Below are positions 43,001-50,285 of a stretch of DNA of 64,000 bases, in pieces. The stretch lies in the NCBI RefSeq assembly GCF_900115685.1, contig NZ_FOXJ01000003.1, positions 124,001-188,000 of the forward strand, given 5' to 3'. Each line of letters opens with the position of its first letter. The stretch's first letter is position 1. The notes beneath the pieces are model-generated. The model searched no databases and was not told the origin of the DNA. It was given only the letters and a program-made list of their open reading frames with translations. Source of the DNA: Variovorax sp. 770b2. GTDB taxonomy: Bacteria; Pseudomonadota; Gammaproteobacteria; Burkholderiales; Burkholderiaceae_C. The translations under genes and the position numbers were made by a program.

Positions 43001-46000
43001 TGGGGATGCCGCTCACCGCGTCGTCTGGCGCGTCGCAGGCCTCTTCCAGCAAACGCACCAGCCGCGCCCCCATGGCCTCGACGGTGCTGCGCTCGAACAG
43101 GTCGGTGCTGTACTGGATGCCGCCGGAGATGCCGCCCGGCAGGCCATCGGCGCCGCGCTGCTCGCCGAGGATGAACGACAGGTCGAACTTGGCGGTGTCG
43201 ATGGCCACCGGCTGCGGCGTGATCGACAACCCCGGCAGGCTGAACGACAGGCGGCTCGTGCCCTGGAAGCCCAGCATCACCTGGAACAGCGGCAGGTTGG
43301 CGCGCGAGCGGCCGGGGCGCAGCAGCTCCACGAGGCGGTCGTACGGAAACTCCTGGTTCGCATACGCCGCGAGGTTGGTGGCACGCACGCGCGAGACCAG
43401 CTCGCGCAGGCTCGGCTGGCCCGAGGTGTCGGTGCGCAGCACCAGCGTGTTGACGAAGCAGCCGATGAGCTCGTCCAGTGCGTGGTCGCTGCGCCCGGCG
43501 ACCGGGCTGCCGATCACGATGTCGTCGCCCGCGCCGAGCCGGCTCAGAAGACCCGCGAGCGCGGCCTGCAGAACCATGAAGACGCTGGCCTGCCCATCGC
43601 GCGCCAGTTGCAGGATGCGTTCGTGCACGTGCGCCGGAATCTGCAGCGGCACCACGTCGCCTCGGTAGGTGGGCACGAGCGGGCGCGCGTGATCGACGGG
43701 CAAGGCCAGTTGCTCGGGCAGGTCGCTCAACGATGAACGCCAGAACTCGCGCTGCCGGCCGGCCATGCTGTCGGCGTCGTCTTCGCTGCCGAGCAGTTCC
43801 TGCTGCCACAGCGCGTAGTCGGCGTACTGCAGCGGCAGCGGCTCCCAGCCGGGCGCCTTGCCTTCGCAGCGCGCCGCATAGGCCACGCTGAGGTCGCGTG
43901 CCAGCGGCAGCAGCGAGGCACCGTCGCCGGCGATGTGGTGCGTGAGCAGCAGCAGCACGTGCTCGTCGCCAGCGAGCCTGAACAGGTAGACACGCAACGG
44001 CGCCGCACTGCCGAGGTCGAAGGCATGGCCCGCAGCGGCATGAAGTTGCGCAGCGATTTCTTCTTCGCTGCTGTCGGCCTCGATCACCGCGGGGCGCGCA
44101 TCCGCGCCGTCGAGGATGTGCTGGTACGGCAGCCCGTCTTCGTTCGGGTAGACGGTGCGCAGGCTTTCATGCCGCTGCACCAGGTCGCCGAGTGCCGCAT
44201 GCAGCGCGGCGCCGTCGAGCACGCCGGAAAGGCGCAGCGCGAGCGGCATGTTGTAGGCCGGGTTCGCGCCTTCGAGCTGGTTCATCAGCCACAGGCGGCG
44301 CTGCGCGAAGGACAGCGGAATGCGCGCGGGGCGCGGCATCAGAGTCAGGCTCGGGCGCGCGACCGATTCCTGGTCGAGCAGTTCGGCAAGGCCCGCGATG
44401 GTGGAGACCTGGAACAGCGTGTCGACCGGCAGGTCGATCATGAACTGCTGGCGGATCATCGACATCAGCTGCACGATCATCAGCGAGTGGCCGCCGAGTT
44501 CGAAGAAGTTGTCGTTGACGCCGACGCGCGGCAGGTGCAGCGTCTCGGCCCAGAGACCGGCCAGGATCTTTTCGGTCGGCGTGCGCGGTGCGGCGTAGGG
44601 CGTGGCAGCCTGCACTTCGGGTGGCGGCAGTGCCTTGCGGTCGAGCTTTCCGCTCGGTCCGAGCGGCAGCGACGGGAGGCTGACGAAGGCTGAAGGAACC
44701 ATGTAGTCGGGCAGCGATTGCGCCAGGTGCGTGCGCAGCTCGGCCGCTTGCGGATCGGCCGAATCGGTTGCAACGACGTAGGCCACCAGGCGCTTCTCGC
44801 CCGGCACGTCTTCGCGCGCCACCACGGCGGCCTGCGCGACTTGCGGGTGCTGCAGCAGCGCGGATTCGATCTCGCCCGGCTCGATGCGCAGGCCGCGGAT
44901 CTTCACCTGCTGGTCGGCGCGGCCGAGGAAGTCGAGGCTGCCGTCCTTGCGCCAGCGTGCGAGGTCGCCGCTGCGGTACATGCGGCTGCCGGGGGCGCCG
45001 TAGGGGTTGGCGATGAAGCGCTCGGCGCTCAGCAGCGGGCGCTTGAGATAGCCGCGTGCGAGGCCGACGCCCGCGATGTACAACTCGCCGGTCACGCCGG
45101 GCGGCACGGGCTGCATGCCGCTGTCCAGCACGTGCATCTGGGTGTTCCAGATCGGGCGGCCGATGGGGACGCTCTTCGATGCATCGTCGTCCGCCGTGCG
45201 TTCGCACGCCCACGAGGTGACGTCGACCGCGGCCTCGGTCGGACCGTAGAGGTTGTGCAGTTCGCACGAGAGGCACTGCTGGAACTGCGATTGCAGCGCG
45301 GGCGACAAGGCCTCGCCGCTGCAGATCACGCGCCGCAGCGTGGTGCATGCGGCGGCCGTGGGTTCGAGCAGAAAGACCTCGAGCATCGAGGGCACGAAGT
45401 GGACCGTCGTGATGCGCTCTTCAGCGATCAGGTCGGCCAGGTAGGCCGCGTCCTTGTGGCCGCCCGGCTTCGCGAGCACCAGCGTGGCGCCGTCGATCAG
45501 CGGCCAGAAGAATTCCCACACCGATACGTCGAAGCTGGACGGCGTCTTCTGCAGCACGCGGTCGTCGGCCTCCAGGCCGTAGCGGTCCTGCATCCAGCGC
45601 AGGCGGTTGACGATGGCGCGGTGCGACACGACCGCGCCCTTGGGCATGCCGGTGGAGCCCGAGGTGTAGATCACGTAGGCCGGATGCGAAGGGTCGATCG
45701 CGATGCCGGCGTCGGTGTCGTCGCAACTCGCCAGATCCGCAATCGTTTGCGCTACATCGAGCAGCAAAGCAGGGGCGGCTTTCGGCAGCGACTCCGCAAG
45801 GGCTTCGATGGTGACGAGGCACACCGGTTGCGCGTCGCCGAGCATGAAGGCGATGCGGTCCTGCGGAAAATCCGGATCGACCGGCAGGTACGCCGCGCCG
45901 GTCTTCAGCGTGGCGAGCAGCGCAATCATCAGGTCCATCGAGCGCGGAATCGCGAGCGCCACCGTGCGCTCCGGGCCCGCGCCGCGTGCGCGCAGCAAGT

Positions 46001-47504
46001 GCGCGAGACGGTTGGCGCGGCGGTTCAGTTCGGCGTTGTCGATCTCCTGCCCGTCGAAGCGCAACGCGATGGCCTGCGGGTTGGCGGCGAGCTGCGCTTC
46101 GATCAGCGCGGTGAGGTGCGTGTCGGGCACCGCGTGCGCCGTGTCGTTCCAGGTCACCAGCAGTTGCTTGCGCTCTTCGGCGCCGAGCAGGTCGATGTGG
46201 CCGATGGCCTGCAGCGGCAGCCGGATCACGGCGTCGATGAAGGCGATGAGACGGCGCTGGTGGTCGGCCAGTTCCTCTGCGGTGTGCACCGCGGGGTTGG
46301 CGTCGAAGTCGATCTGCAGGTCCTGCCCGTTGCCGCGCTCGTACAGGAAGATGCCCAGGTCCTCGGCCGTGCCGTTCGAGAGGTTGCGCGGCTTGGCGGC
46401 ATGGCCTGCAAAGCGGAAGTCGTAGTCGAAGGGCTCGACGTTGACCACGGTGGTGAAGAGCTGCCGGTTGTTCACCAGCATGTTGAGGTCGCTGCGCAGG
46501 TGCTCGTAGCGGTACGACTGGTGCCGCAGGATCTGCCGCATCTGCCGGCCGACTTCGCGGATGAGTTCCGGAATCGGCAGGTCGGCGCGCATCGCAAGGC
46601 GCAGCGGCAGCGCGTTGGCCACCATCGCGGGCACGCGGCGCATGCGGTCGTTGTGGCGCGCGGTGACGGGGATGCCGATCGCCATGTCCTCGATGCCCGT
46701 GGCGCGGTACAGGTAGGCCGCGGTGGTGGCGATCAGGATCTGCGGCAGCGTGCTGCCCAGCTCCTGCGCGATGGCCTGCAGGGCCTGCACGCTGGCCGCG
46801 GGCAGGTGCACCGTCTGGCGCAACAGGCCGCCGACGTTGACCGAGCGGTGCGAGGCGAGGCTGAGCGGATCGGGCGCGTCGGCGAAGCGCTCGGCCCAGT
46901 ACTGGCGGTCGCGCGGGAAGCGGCCGGACTCGCGATAGGCATGTTCTTCTTCGGCCAGTTGCGAGAGCGGTGCGAGGCGCGACTCCTCGGGCACCGCTGC
47001 GCTGCCGGTGGCCATCGCGGTGTAGATGTCGGCGAAGCGGCGCGCGATCAGTCCGCCGCTGAAGCCGTCCAGCGCGATGTGGTGGCTGCGGTGGTACCAG
47101 ATGTGGCGATCGGGCGCGAGGCGGATCAGCGCCGAGAGCCACAGCTGCCCGTGCGCGAGGTCGATGCTGCGGGTGTAGTCGGCGCGCATCCAGCGCTCGG
47201 CCTCGGCCTGCGGATCGCTCTCGTTGCTCAGGTCGAGGTAGGGAATCTCGCCGGTGAAAACCGGTGCGACGACCTGGCGCGGTCCTTGTGCCGTGTCGAC
47301 GAAACTCAAGCGCGTGGCTTCGGTTTCATCGGCCACCTGCCGCATGGCGACGATGAAGATGTCGGGGTCGATCCCGCCGTCGATGTCGATGGCTTCGGCG
47401 AGATTGAAATTGGTGTCGGGCGACGCGAACTTTGCGCCGAGCCACATCGCCATCTGCCCCGAGGTGAGGGGGGCGGTGCGGCCCTGTTGATCGACGGTAC
47501 TCAT
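40026..47504 (-). CDS. Two-module NRPS with terminal thioester reductase
   Basis: A 2492-residue synthetase. Domains: C1 about 8-440 (SHHIALDG at 140-147, EntF-like), A1 460-960, T1 975-1045 (LGGHSL, Ser 1007), C2 1060-1500 (HHIAGDG at 1189-1195), A2 1525-2010, T2 2020-2095 (IGGHSL, Ser 2056) and a reductase 2126-2480 (TGASGFVGSH at 2131; YSQSK). The A1 pocket, aligned by eye to GrsA, reads D659 V660 W663 H702 I727 S729 L752 V760 D761, a serine code. A2 reads D, A, M, L, V, G, A, I, C, a hydrophobic pocket I cannot match exactly. A starting C domain implies an acyl donor; the reductase releases an aldehyde or alcohol. ATG 47504 has GGAGA upstream. Confidence 0.93.
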   Translation of the reverse strand: MSTVDQQGRTAPLTSGQMAMWLGAKFASPDTNFNLAEAIDIDGGIDPDIFIVAMRQVADETEATRLSFVDTAQGPRQVVAPVFTGEIPYLDLSNESDPQAEAERWMRADYTRSIDLAHGQLWLSALIRLAPDRHIWYHRSHHIALDGFSGGLIARRFADIYTAMATGSAAVPEESRLAPLSQLAEEEHAYRESGRFPRDRQYWAERFADAPDPLSLASHRSVNVGGLLRQTVHLPAASVQALQAIAQELGSTLPQILIATTAAYLYRATGIEDMAIGIPVTARHNDRMRRVPAMVANALPLRLAMRADLPIPELIREVGRQMRQILRHQSYRYEHLRSDLNMLVNNRQLFTTVVNVEPFDYDFRFAGHAAKPRNLSNGTAEDLGIFLYERGNGQDLQIDFDANPAVHTAEELADHQRRLIAFIDAVIRLPLQAIGHIDLLGAEERKQLLVTWNDTAHAVPDTHLTALIEAQLAANPQAIALRFDGQEIDNAELNRRANRLAHLLRARGAGPERTVALAIPRSMDLMIALLATLKTGAAYLPVDPDFPQDRIAFMLGDAQPVCLVTIEALAESLPKAAPALLLDVAQTIADLASCDDTDAGIAIDPSHPAYVIYTSGSTGMPKGAVVSHRAIVNRLRWMQDRYGLEADDRVLQKTPSSFDVSVWEFFWPLIDGATLVLAKPGGHKDAAYLADLIAEERITTVHFVPSMLEVFLLEPTAAACTTLRRVICSGEALSPALQSQFQQCLSCELHNLYGPTEAAVDVTSWACERTADDDASKSVPIGRPIWNTQMHVLDSGMQPVPPGVTGELYIAGVGLARGYLKRPLLSAERFIANPYGAPGSRMYRSGDLARWRKDGSLDFLGRADQQVKIRGLRIEPGEIESALLQHPQVAQAAVVAREDVPGEKRLVAYVVATDSADPQAAELRTHLAQSLPDYMVPSAFVSLPSLPLGPSGKLDRKALPPPEVQAATPYAAPRTPTEKILAGLWAETLHLPRVGVNDNFFELGGHSLMIVQLMSMIRQQFMIDLPVDTLFQVSTIAGLAELLDQESVARPSLTLMPRPARIPLSFAQRRLWLMNQLEGANPAYNMPLALRLSGVLDGAALHAALGDLVQRHESLRTVYPNEDGLPYQHILDGADARPAVIEADSSEEEIAAQLHAAAGHAFDLGSAAPLRVYLFRLAGDEHVLLLLTHHIAGDGASLLPLARDLSVAYAARCEGKAPGWEPLPLQYADYALWQQELLGSEDDADSMAGRQREFWRSSLSDLPEQLALPVDHARPLVPTYRGDVVPLQIPAHVHERILQLARDGQASVFMVLQAALAGLLSRLGAGDDIVIGSPVAGRSDHALDELIGCFVNTLVLRTDTSGQPSLRELVSRVRATNLAAYANQEFPYDRLVELLRPGRSRANLPLFQVMLGFQGTSRLSFSLPGLSITPQPVAIDTAKFDLSFILGEQRGADGLPGGISGGIQYSTDLFERSTVEAMGARLVRLLEEACDAPDDAVSGIPILSAEETGRLLSDWSGCTRDLAPLSFAAMVAAHAAERPHAPAVVLDDATVSYAELDARANRLSHLLRAQGIAAGAIVATVLPRSLDLIVAHLAIVKAGAAYLPIDPNHMAARSAFVFEEAAPAAVLTHDALLPELAGVPRCIALDCDSMVAALAIQSDAPLAQAADPQDAAYIIYTSGSTGVPKGVVVPHAGLGSLGTAMAERLAIDHDSRVLQFSSSGFDASVMDQLMAFRAGAALVVPGPEQLLGTDLADLLERQAVSHALIPPAALATLPHGEFPHLQTLVVGGDACSAALAAKWSEGRRMVNAYGPTEITICASMSAPMSAEELPSIGQPIWNTRMYVLDSALQPVPPGVAGELYIAGSGVARGYLDRPALSAERFVADPHGAPGSRMYRSGDLARWRADGSLDFLGRADQQVKIRGFRIEPGEIESVLLKHPQITQAAVIAREDTPGEKRLVAYFVADADPQPTELRAHMAQALPDYMVPSAFVHLPSLPLTQSGKLDKKALPVPEQQPVALYVAPRTPTEKLLAGLWSETLQLARVGIHDNFFEIGGHSLMAIQLGMRIRQQVRADFPHVEVYNRPTIADLAAWLDDAGGTTQALDLSRELDLPAHIRPQATAPKLAPRRVFLTGASGFVGSHLLAALLRDTAACVVCHVRAPDEQAGEQRLKRTLAQRQLGAIWDDARIKVVTGDLGKPRLGLDDAAVQLVRDGCDAIYHCAAQVDFLHPYASLKPANVDSVVTLLEWTAGGRAKSMHYVSTLAVIDQNNKEDTITEQSALASWSGLVDGYSQSKWVGDALAREAQARGMPVAIYRLGAVTGDHTHAICNADDLIWRVAHLYADLEAIPDMDLPLNLTPVDDVARAILGLAGQEASWGQVFHLMSQAALRVRDIPHVFERMGMRLEPVGLEPWLERAHARLAVAQDRDLAAVLAILDRYDTTATPPQVSGAATHAQLEAIGVPIRPVDRDLLQRYFVDLGIDTKARRALETTTS

Positions 47505-47666
47505 GCACTTCTCCAGGTCTTGAGTGAATTTGGCAACGATGCATGTGCGCGTGAAATGGACCCGTCGTGCATCGGCCGCTCTAGGAGAAATGCCGGTGCT
47601 CCGCGGTAACAATCAGTTCACATTGCCAGACCAATGTACAAGTGGTTGCAACATTTTCGGTGACCG

Positions 47667-47681
47667 TTTTTGGGCCAAAAA
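47667..47681. promoter_or_regulatory. Palindrome upstream of the NRPS gene
   Basis: TTTTTGG and CCAAAAA are perfect complements around one G, about 165 bp upstream of the NRPS ATG. The distance is compatible with an activator or repressor site for a promoter with a long leader. No dedicated regulator gene lies within the cluster, so the binding protein would be encoded elsewhere. Short AT-rich palindromes can arise by chance. Confidence 0.3.
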
Positions 47682-47878
47682 CATTTCACGAAGGTCTTTG
47701 AGCGCGAAAGATTTCATCCTGGAGTTGCGATGCGAATCGGGGTTTCCGGAATCGAAGGCTTTCATCGTATTTCGCGCGCCATGCACCCCAAAAGAATGTT
47801 GCGACGCAGCAACTTGGTGTGAACCTTGTAGGGGATTTCGTCGGCGTGATACACGCGCGCACCCGACAAACGCGGGGC

Positions 47879-47906
47879 AAAAAAATACGCGCTCCAGGGC
47901 GCGTAC
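47879..47906 (-). terminator. Rho-independent terminator of the Nramp gene
   Basis: On the minus strand, TACGCGC pairs perfectly with GCGCGTA around a six-base loop and is followed by seven T. It lies about 35 bases beyond the Nramp stop at 47940 and isolates that gene from the NRPS operon downstream on the same strand. Confidence 0.85.
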
Positions 47907-47939
47907 TTTCGGTTGTCGAACGGTGGTGGCTTCAGCGCC

Positions 47940-49193
47940 TCAGCGCACGATGTCCCACCCCATCATCAGCGCCGCGAAGCCCATCAGCGCCGTGCCGCCC
48001 CACCCCAGCCAGCGCATGCGGCGCCCCGAGGTGAAGGCGCCCATCACCTTCTCGCGCGTCACCAGGATCATCATCGCCGCCATGATCGGCACGGCCACCA
48101 CGCCGTTAATCACGGCGCTCCAGTAGAGCGCCTTCATCGGATCGATCGGCGTGAAGTCCAGCGCGGTGCCCACCAGCGTGGCGACCGCGATGATGGCGTA
48201 GAACTCCTTGGCCTCGCGCCAGTGCCGCTCCAGGCCCTCTTCCCATCCGAAGGCTTCGGCCACCGCGTAGGCGGCCGACGAGGCGAGCACCGGCACGGCG
48301 AGCAGGCCCGTGGCGATGATGCCGCCGGCGAAGAGCCAGAAGGCGAAGTCGCCGGCCAATGGCCGCAGCGCCTCGGCCGCCTGCGCCGCCGAGGTCACGT
48401 CGTGCACGCCGGCCGCGTACAGCACGGAGGCGCCGACGACCATCACGAAGAACGCGATCAGGTTGGAGAAGGTCATGCCCACCCAGGTGTCGAGCCGCAC
48501 GCGGCGCAGGTCGTGGCGCACCTGCTTGTCGGTGCCGCGCCTGCCGCCCTTCAGCCGCAGCTCTTCGACCTCCTGCGAGGCCTGCCAGAAGAACAGGTAG
48601 GGCGAGATCGTGGTGCCCAGGAGCGCGACGATCATCATCCAGTAGTCGCCGCGCCATTGCAGCCGGGGCACGACCAGGTCGTGCAGCACCCGCGCCCACT
48701 CCACCTGCACCACGAACACCGCCGCCACATAGGCGAAGAGCGTGAGCGTCAGCCACTTGAGGATGTGGGCGAGCTTGCGGTACGGCACGAACACCTGCAG
48801 CAGCACCGTGACCACGCCGAACACCAGCGAATGGAAGTGCGCACCGCCGCCCACCACCAGCTGCAGCGCCTCGCCCATGGCCGAGATGTCGGCCGCGATG
48901 TTGATGGTGTTGGCGGCCACCAGCAACGCCACCAGCACGATGAGAAAACTGCGCGGCATGTGCTCGCGCAGGTTGGCCGCCACGCCCTTTCCCGTGACCC
49001 GGCCGATGCGCGCCGACACCAGCTGGATCGCCACCATGAACGGCAGCGAGAGAAACACCGTCCACAGGAGGCCCGTGCCGAACTGCGCCCCCGCCTGCGT
49101 GTAGGTGGCGATGCCCGAGGGGTCGTCGTCCGCCGCGCCGGTGACGACACCGGGACCGACGTGGCGCAGGAATGAGGGAATGCGTTTCTTCAT
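47940..49193 (-). CDS. Nramp-family divalent metal transporter, atypical motifs
   Basis: A 417-residue inner-membrane protein with about eleven hydrophobic segments, of the Nramp fold. TM1 reads GAADDDPSGIATY where manganese transporters have DPGN, and TM6 reads GTTISPYLFFWQASQE where they carry a metal-binding Met-Pro-His. The aspartate and proline are kept, but the asparagine and methionine ligands are not, so manganese or iron transport should not be assumed. A larger, hydrated ion such as magnesium is an alternative known from Nramp-related proteins. ATG 49193 is the family start. It has its own terminator and no operon partners. Confidence 0.85.
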   Translation of the reverse strand: MKKRIPSFLRHVGPGVVTGAADDDPSGIATYTQAGAQFGTGLLWTVFLSLPFMVAIQLVSARIGRVTGKGVAANLREHMPRSFLIVLVALLVAANTINIAADISAMGEALQLVVGGGAHFHSLVFGVVTVLLQVFVPYRKLAHILKWLTLTLFAYVAAVFVVQVEWARVLHDLVVPRLQWRGDYWMMIVALLGTTISPYLFFWQASQEVEELRLKGGRRGTDKQVRHDLRRVRLDTWVGMTFSNLIAFFVMVVGASVLYAAGVHDVTSAAQAAEALRPLAGDFAFWLFAGGIIATGLLAVPVLASSAAYAVAEAFGWEEGLERHWREAKEFYAIIAVATLVGTALDFTPIDPMKALYWSAVINGVVAVPIMAAMMILVTREKVMGAFTSGRRMRWLGWGGTALMGFAALMMGWDIVR

Positions 49194-49251
49194 GACGGGC
49201 GCGATGCTGGCATGCCGAGCCTGACCACTGCATGAACGCAGCGCACTTCTT

Positions 49252-50166
49252 TCACCTGCGTTCCGAAAAGAGCGCGGTGATCACCTGCCGCAGCCAGCGG
49301 TTGGCCGGATCGCCCTCGAAGCGCTTGCTCCAATGCAGCGACACGCTGAAGTCGCGCAGCGGAAACGGCGGCTCCACGATGGCATAGCCGCCCTCCTCCG
49401 CGAAGCCGCGCGCGATGTTGCGCGGCATCACCACCGCCAGGTCGGTCGCGCGCACGATGGCCGGCAGCACCATGAAGTGCTCGGTCGTGAGGCGGAGGCG
49501 CTCCTCCAGGTTCAGCAGTTGCAGGATGCGCAGCGTGTCGGCGTGCGTGCGCACCGCCACGTAGTCGAGCTCCTGCAGCGCCTCGAGCAGCGCCTGCCCC
49601 TTGCGCCGGCGCTTGACGAAGGGATGGCCCTTGCGCAGCAGCACGATGTAGCGGTCCTTCAGGAGGTGCGCGCGCTGCGTGTCGCGCACGTTCGAGAGAA
49701 AGCCGAAGGCGAAGTCGATGCGGCCGCTGTCGAGGGCGGGTGCCACTTCCGCGGGCAGCAGCGGCAGGGTCTCCAGCCGCACGCCGGGCGCCAGCTCGCC
49801 CAGCCGGGCCATCAGCGCGGGCAGGAAGCGCCCCTCGCCGATGTCGCTCATGTGAATGCGAAAGCTCTTGCGCGACACCAGCGGCTCGAAGCGGTCGGGC
49901 TCGTGCAGCGCCGCCTCGATCGTGCTGAGCGCCACCTGCACCGCCACCGCGAGCCGGTCGGCGCGCGGCGTGGGCGCCACGCCGCCGGGAGCGCGTGTGA
50001 AGAGCGCGTCTTTCAGGAGCAGCCGCAGCCGCCCGAGGCCATGGCTCGCCGCGGGCTGCGTAAGCCCCAGCGACTCCGCGGCGCGGCTCACGCTGCGCTC
50101 GCGGTAGACCGCATCGAACAGACGCAGCAGGTTGAGGTCGATGGAGTCGATATGCATGCCATTCAT
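49252..50166 (-). CDS. LysR-family regulator, divergent from the sugar dehydrogenase
   Basis: A 304-residue LysR protein of the NodD/NahR-like branch (SIDLNLLRLFDAVYRERSVSRAA, LGLTQPAASHGLGRLRLLL) with effector domain from about residue 95 (RIHMSDIGEGRFLPALM). ATG 50166 is chosen because GAGC lies eight bases before it; ATG 50157 lacks a ribosome site, and an upstream start at 50214 adds unlike sequence. It is divergent from the sugar dehydrogenase at 50286 across 119 bp and probably controls the plus-strand run that follows. Regulators of this branch often respond to aromatic acids, which would suit the downstream genes. Confidence 0.85.
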   Translation of the reverse strand: MNGMHIDSIDLNLLRLFDAVYRERSVSRAAESLGLTQPAASHGLGRLRLLLKDALFTRAPGGVAPTPRADRLAVAVQVALSTIEAALHEPDRFEPLVSRKSFRIHMSDIGEGRFLPALMARLGELAPGVRLETLPLLPAEVAPALDSGRIDFAFGFLSNVRDTQRAHLLKDRYIVLLRKGHPFVKRRRKGQALLEALQELDYVAVRTHADTLRILQLLNLEERLRLTTEHFMVLPAIVRATDLAVVMPRNIARGFAEEGGYAIVEPPFPLRDFSVSLHWSKRFEGDPANRWLRQVITALFSERR

Positions 50167-50285
50167 ATTGCTTAGCTCGATTATTTTATTGAACGCAGGC
50201 CCCATGGCACGCACACTGGCGGGCGGTATTCAGCCGACCTCCCAGTCGGCCCGTTCGAACACCCACGACAAGAAGGAGACACGAC

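Larger units (their letters stand above)
47505..47939. other. Gene-poor 435-bp region upstream of the NRPS operon
   Basis: This region lies between the NRPS start and the Nramp stop, both on the minus strand. It holds the NRPS promoter and leader, the palindrome at 47667 and the Nramp terminator at 47879. It is richer in A and T than the flanks around 47640-47800. A second short inverted repeat, GTTGC with GCAAC spaced by six bases, occurs near 47800-47816. A 64-codon frame exists on the minus strand but shows nothing protein-like. No certain -10/-35 pair was identified. Confidence 0.6.

Noticed and set aside
40026..47504. Enterobactin-like siderophore synthetase
   Set aside because: Module 1 looks like EntF, but there is no terminal thioesterase, no dihydroxybenzoate or aryl-carrier genes and no TonB receptor, while sugar transferases are present.
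44718..47609. A 963-codon plus-strand frame opposite the first NRPS module
   Set aside because: No recognisable domain and low-complexity composition; the minus strand shows intact C, A and T domains over the same bases.
47686..47880. A 64-codon minus-strand frame upstream of the NRPS
   Set aside because: It has no ribosome site or recognised motif and lies in a region better explained as promoter and leader after the Nramp terminator.
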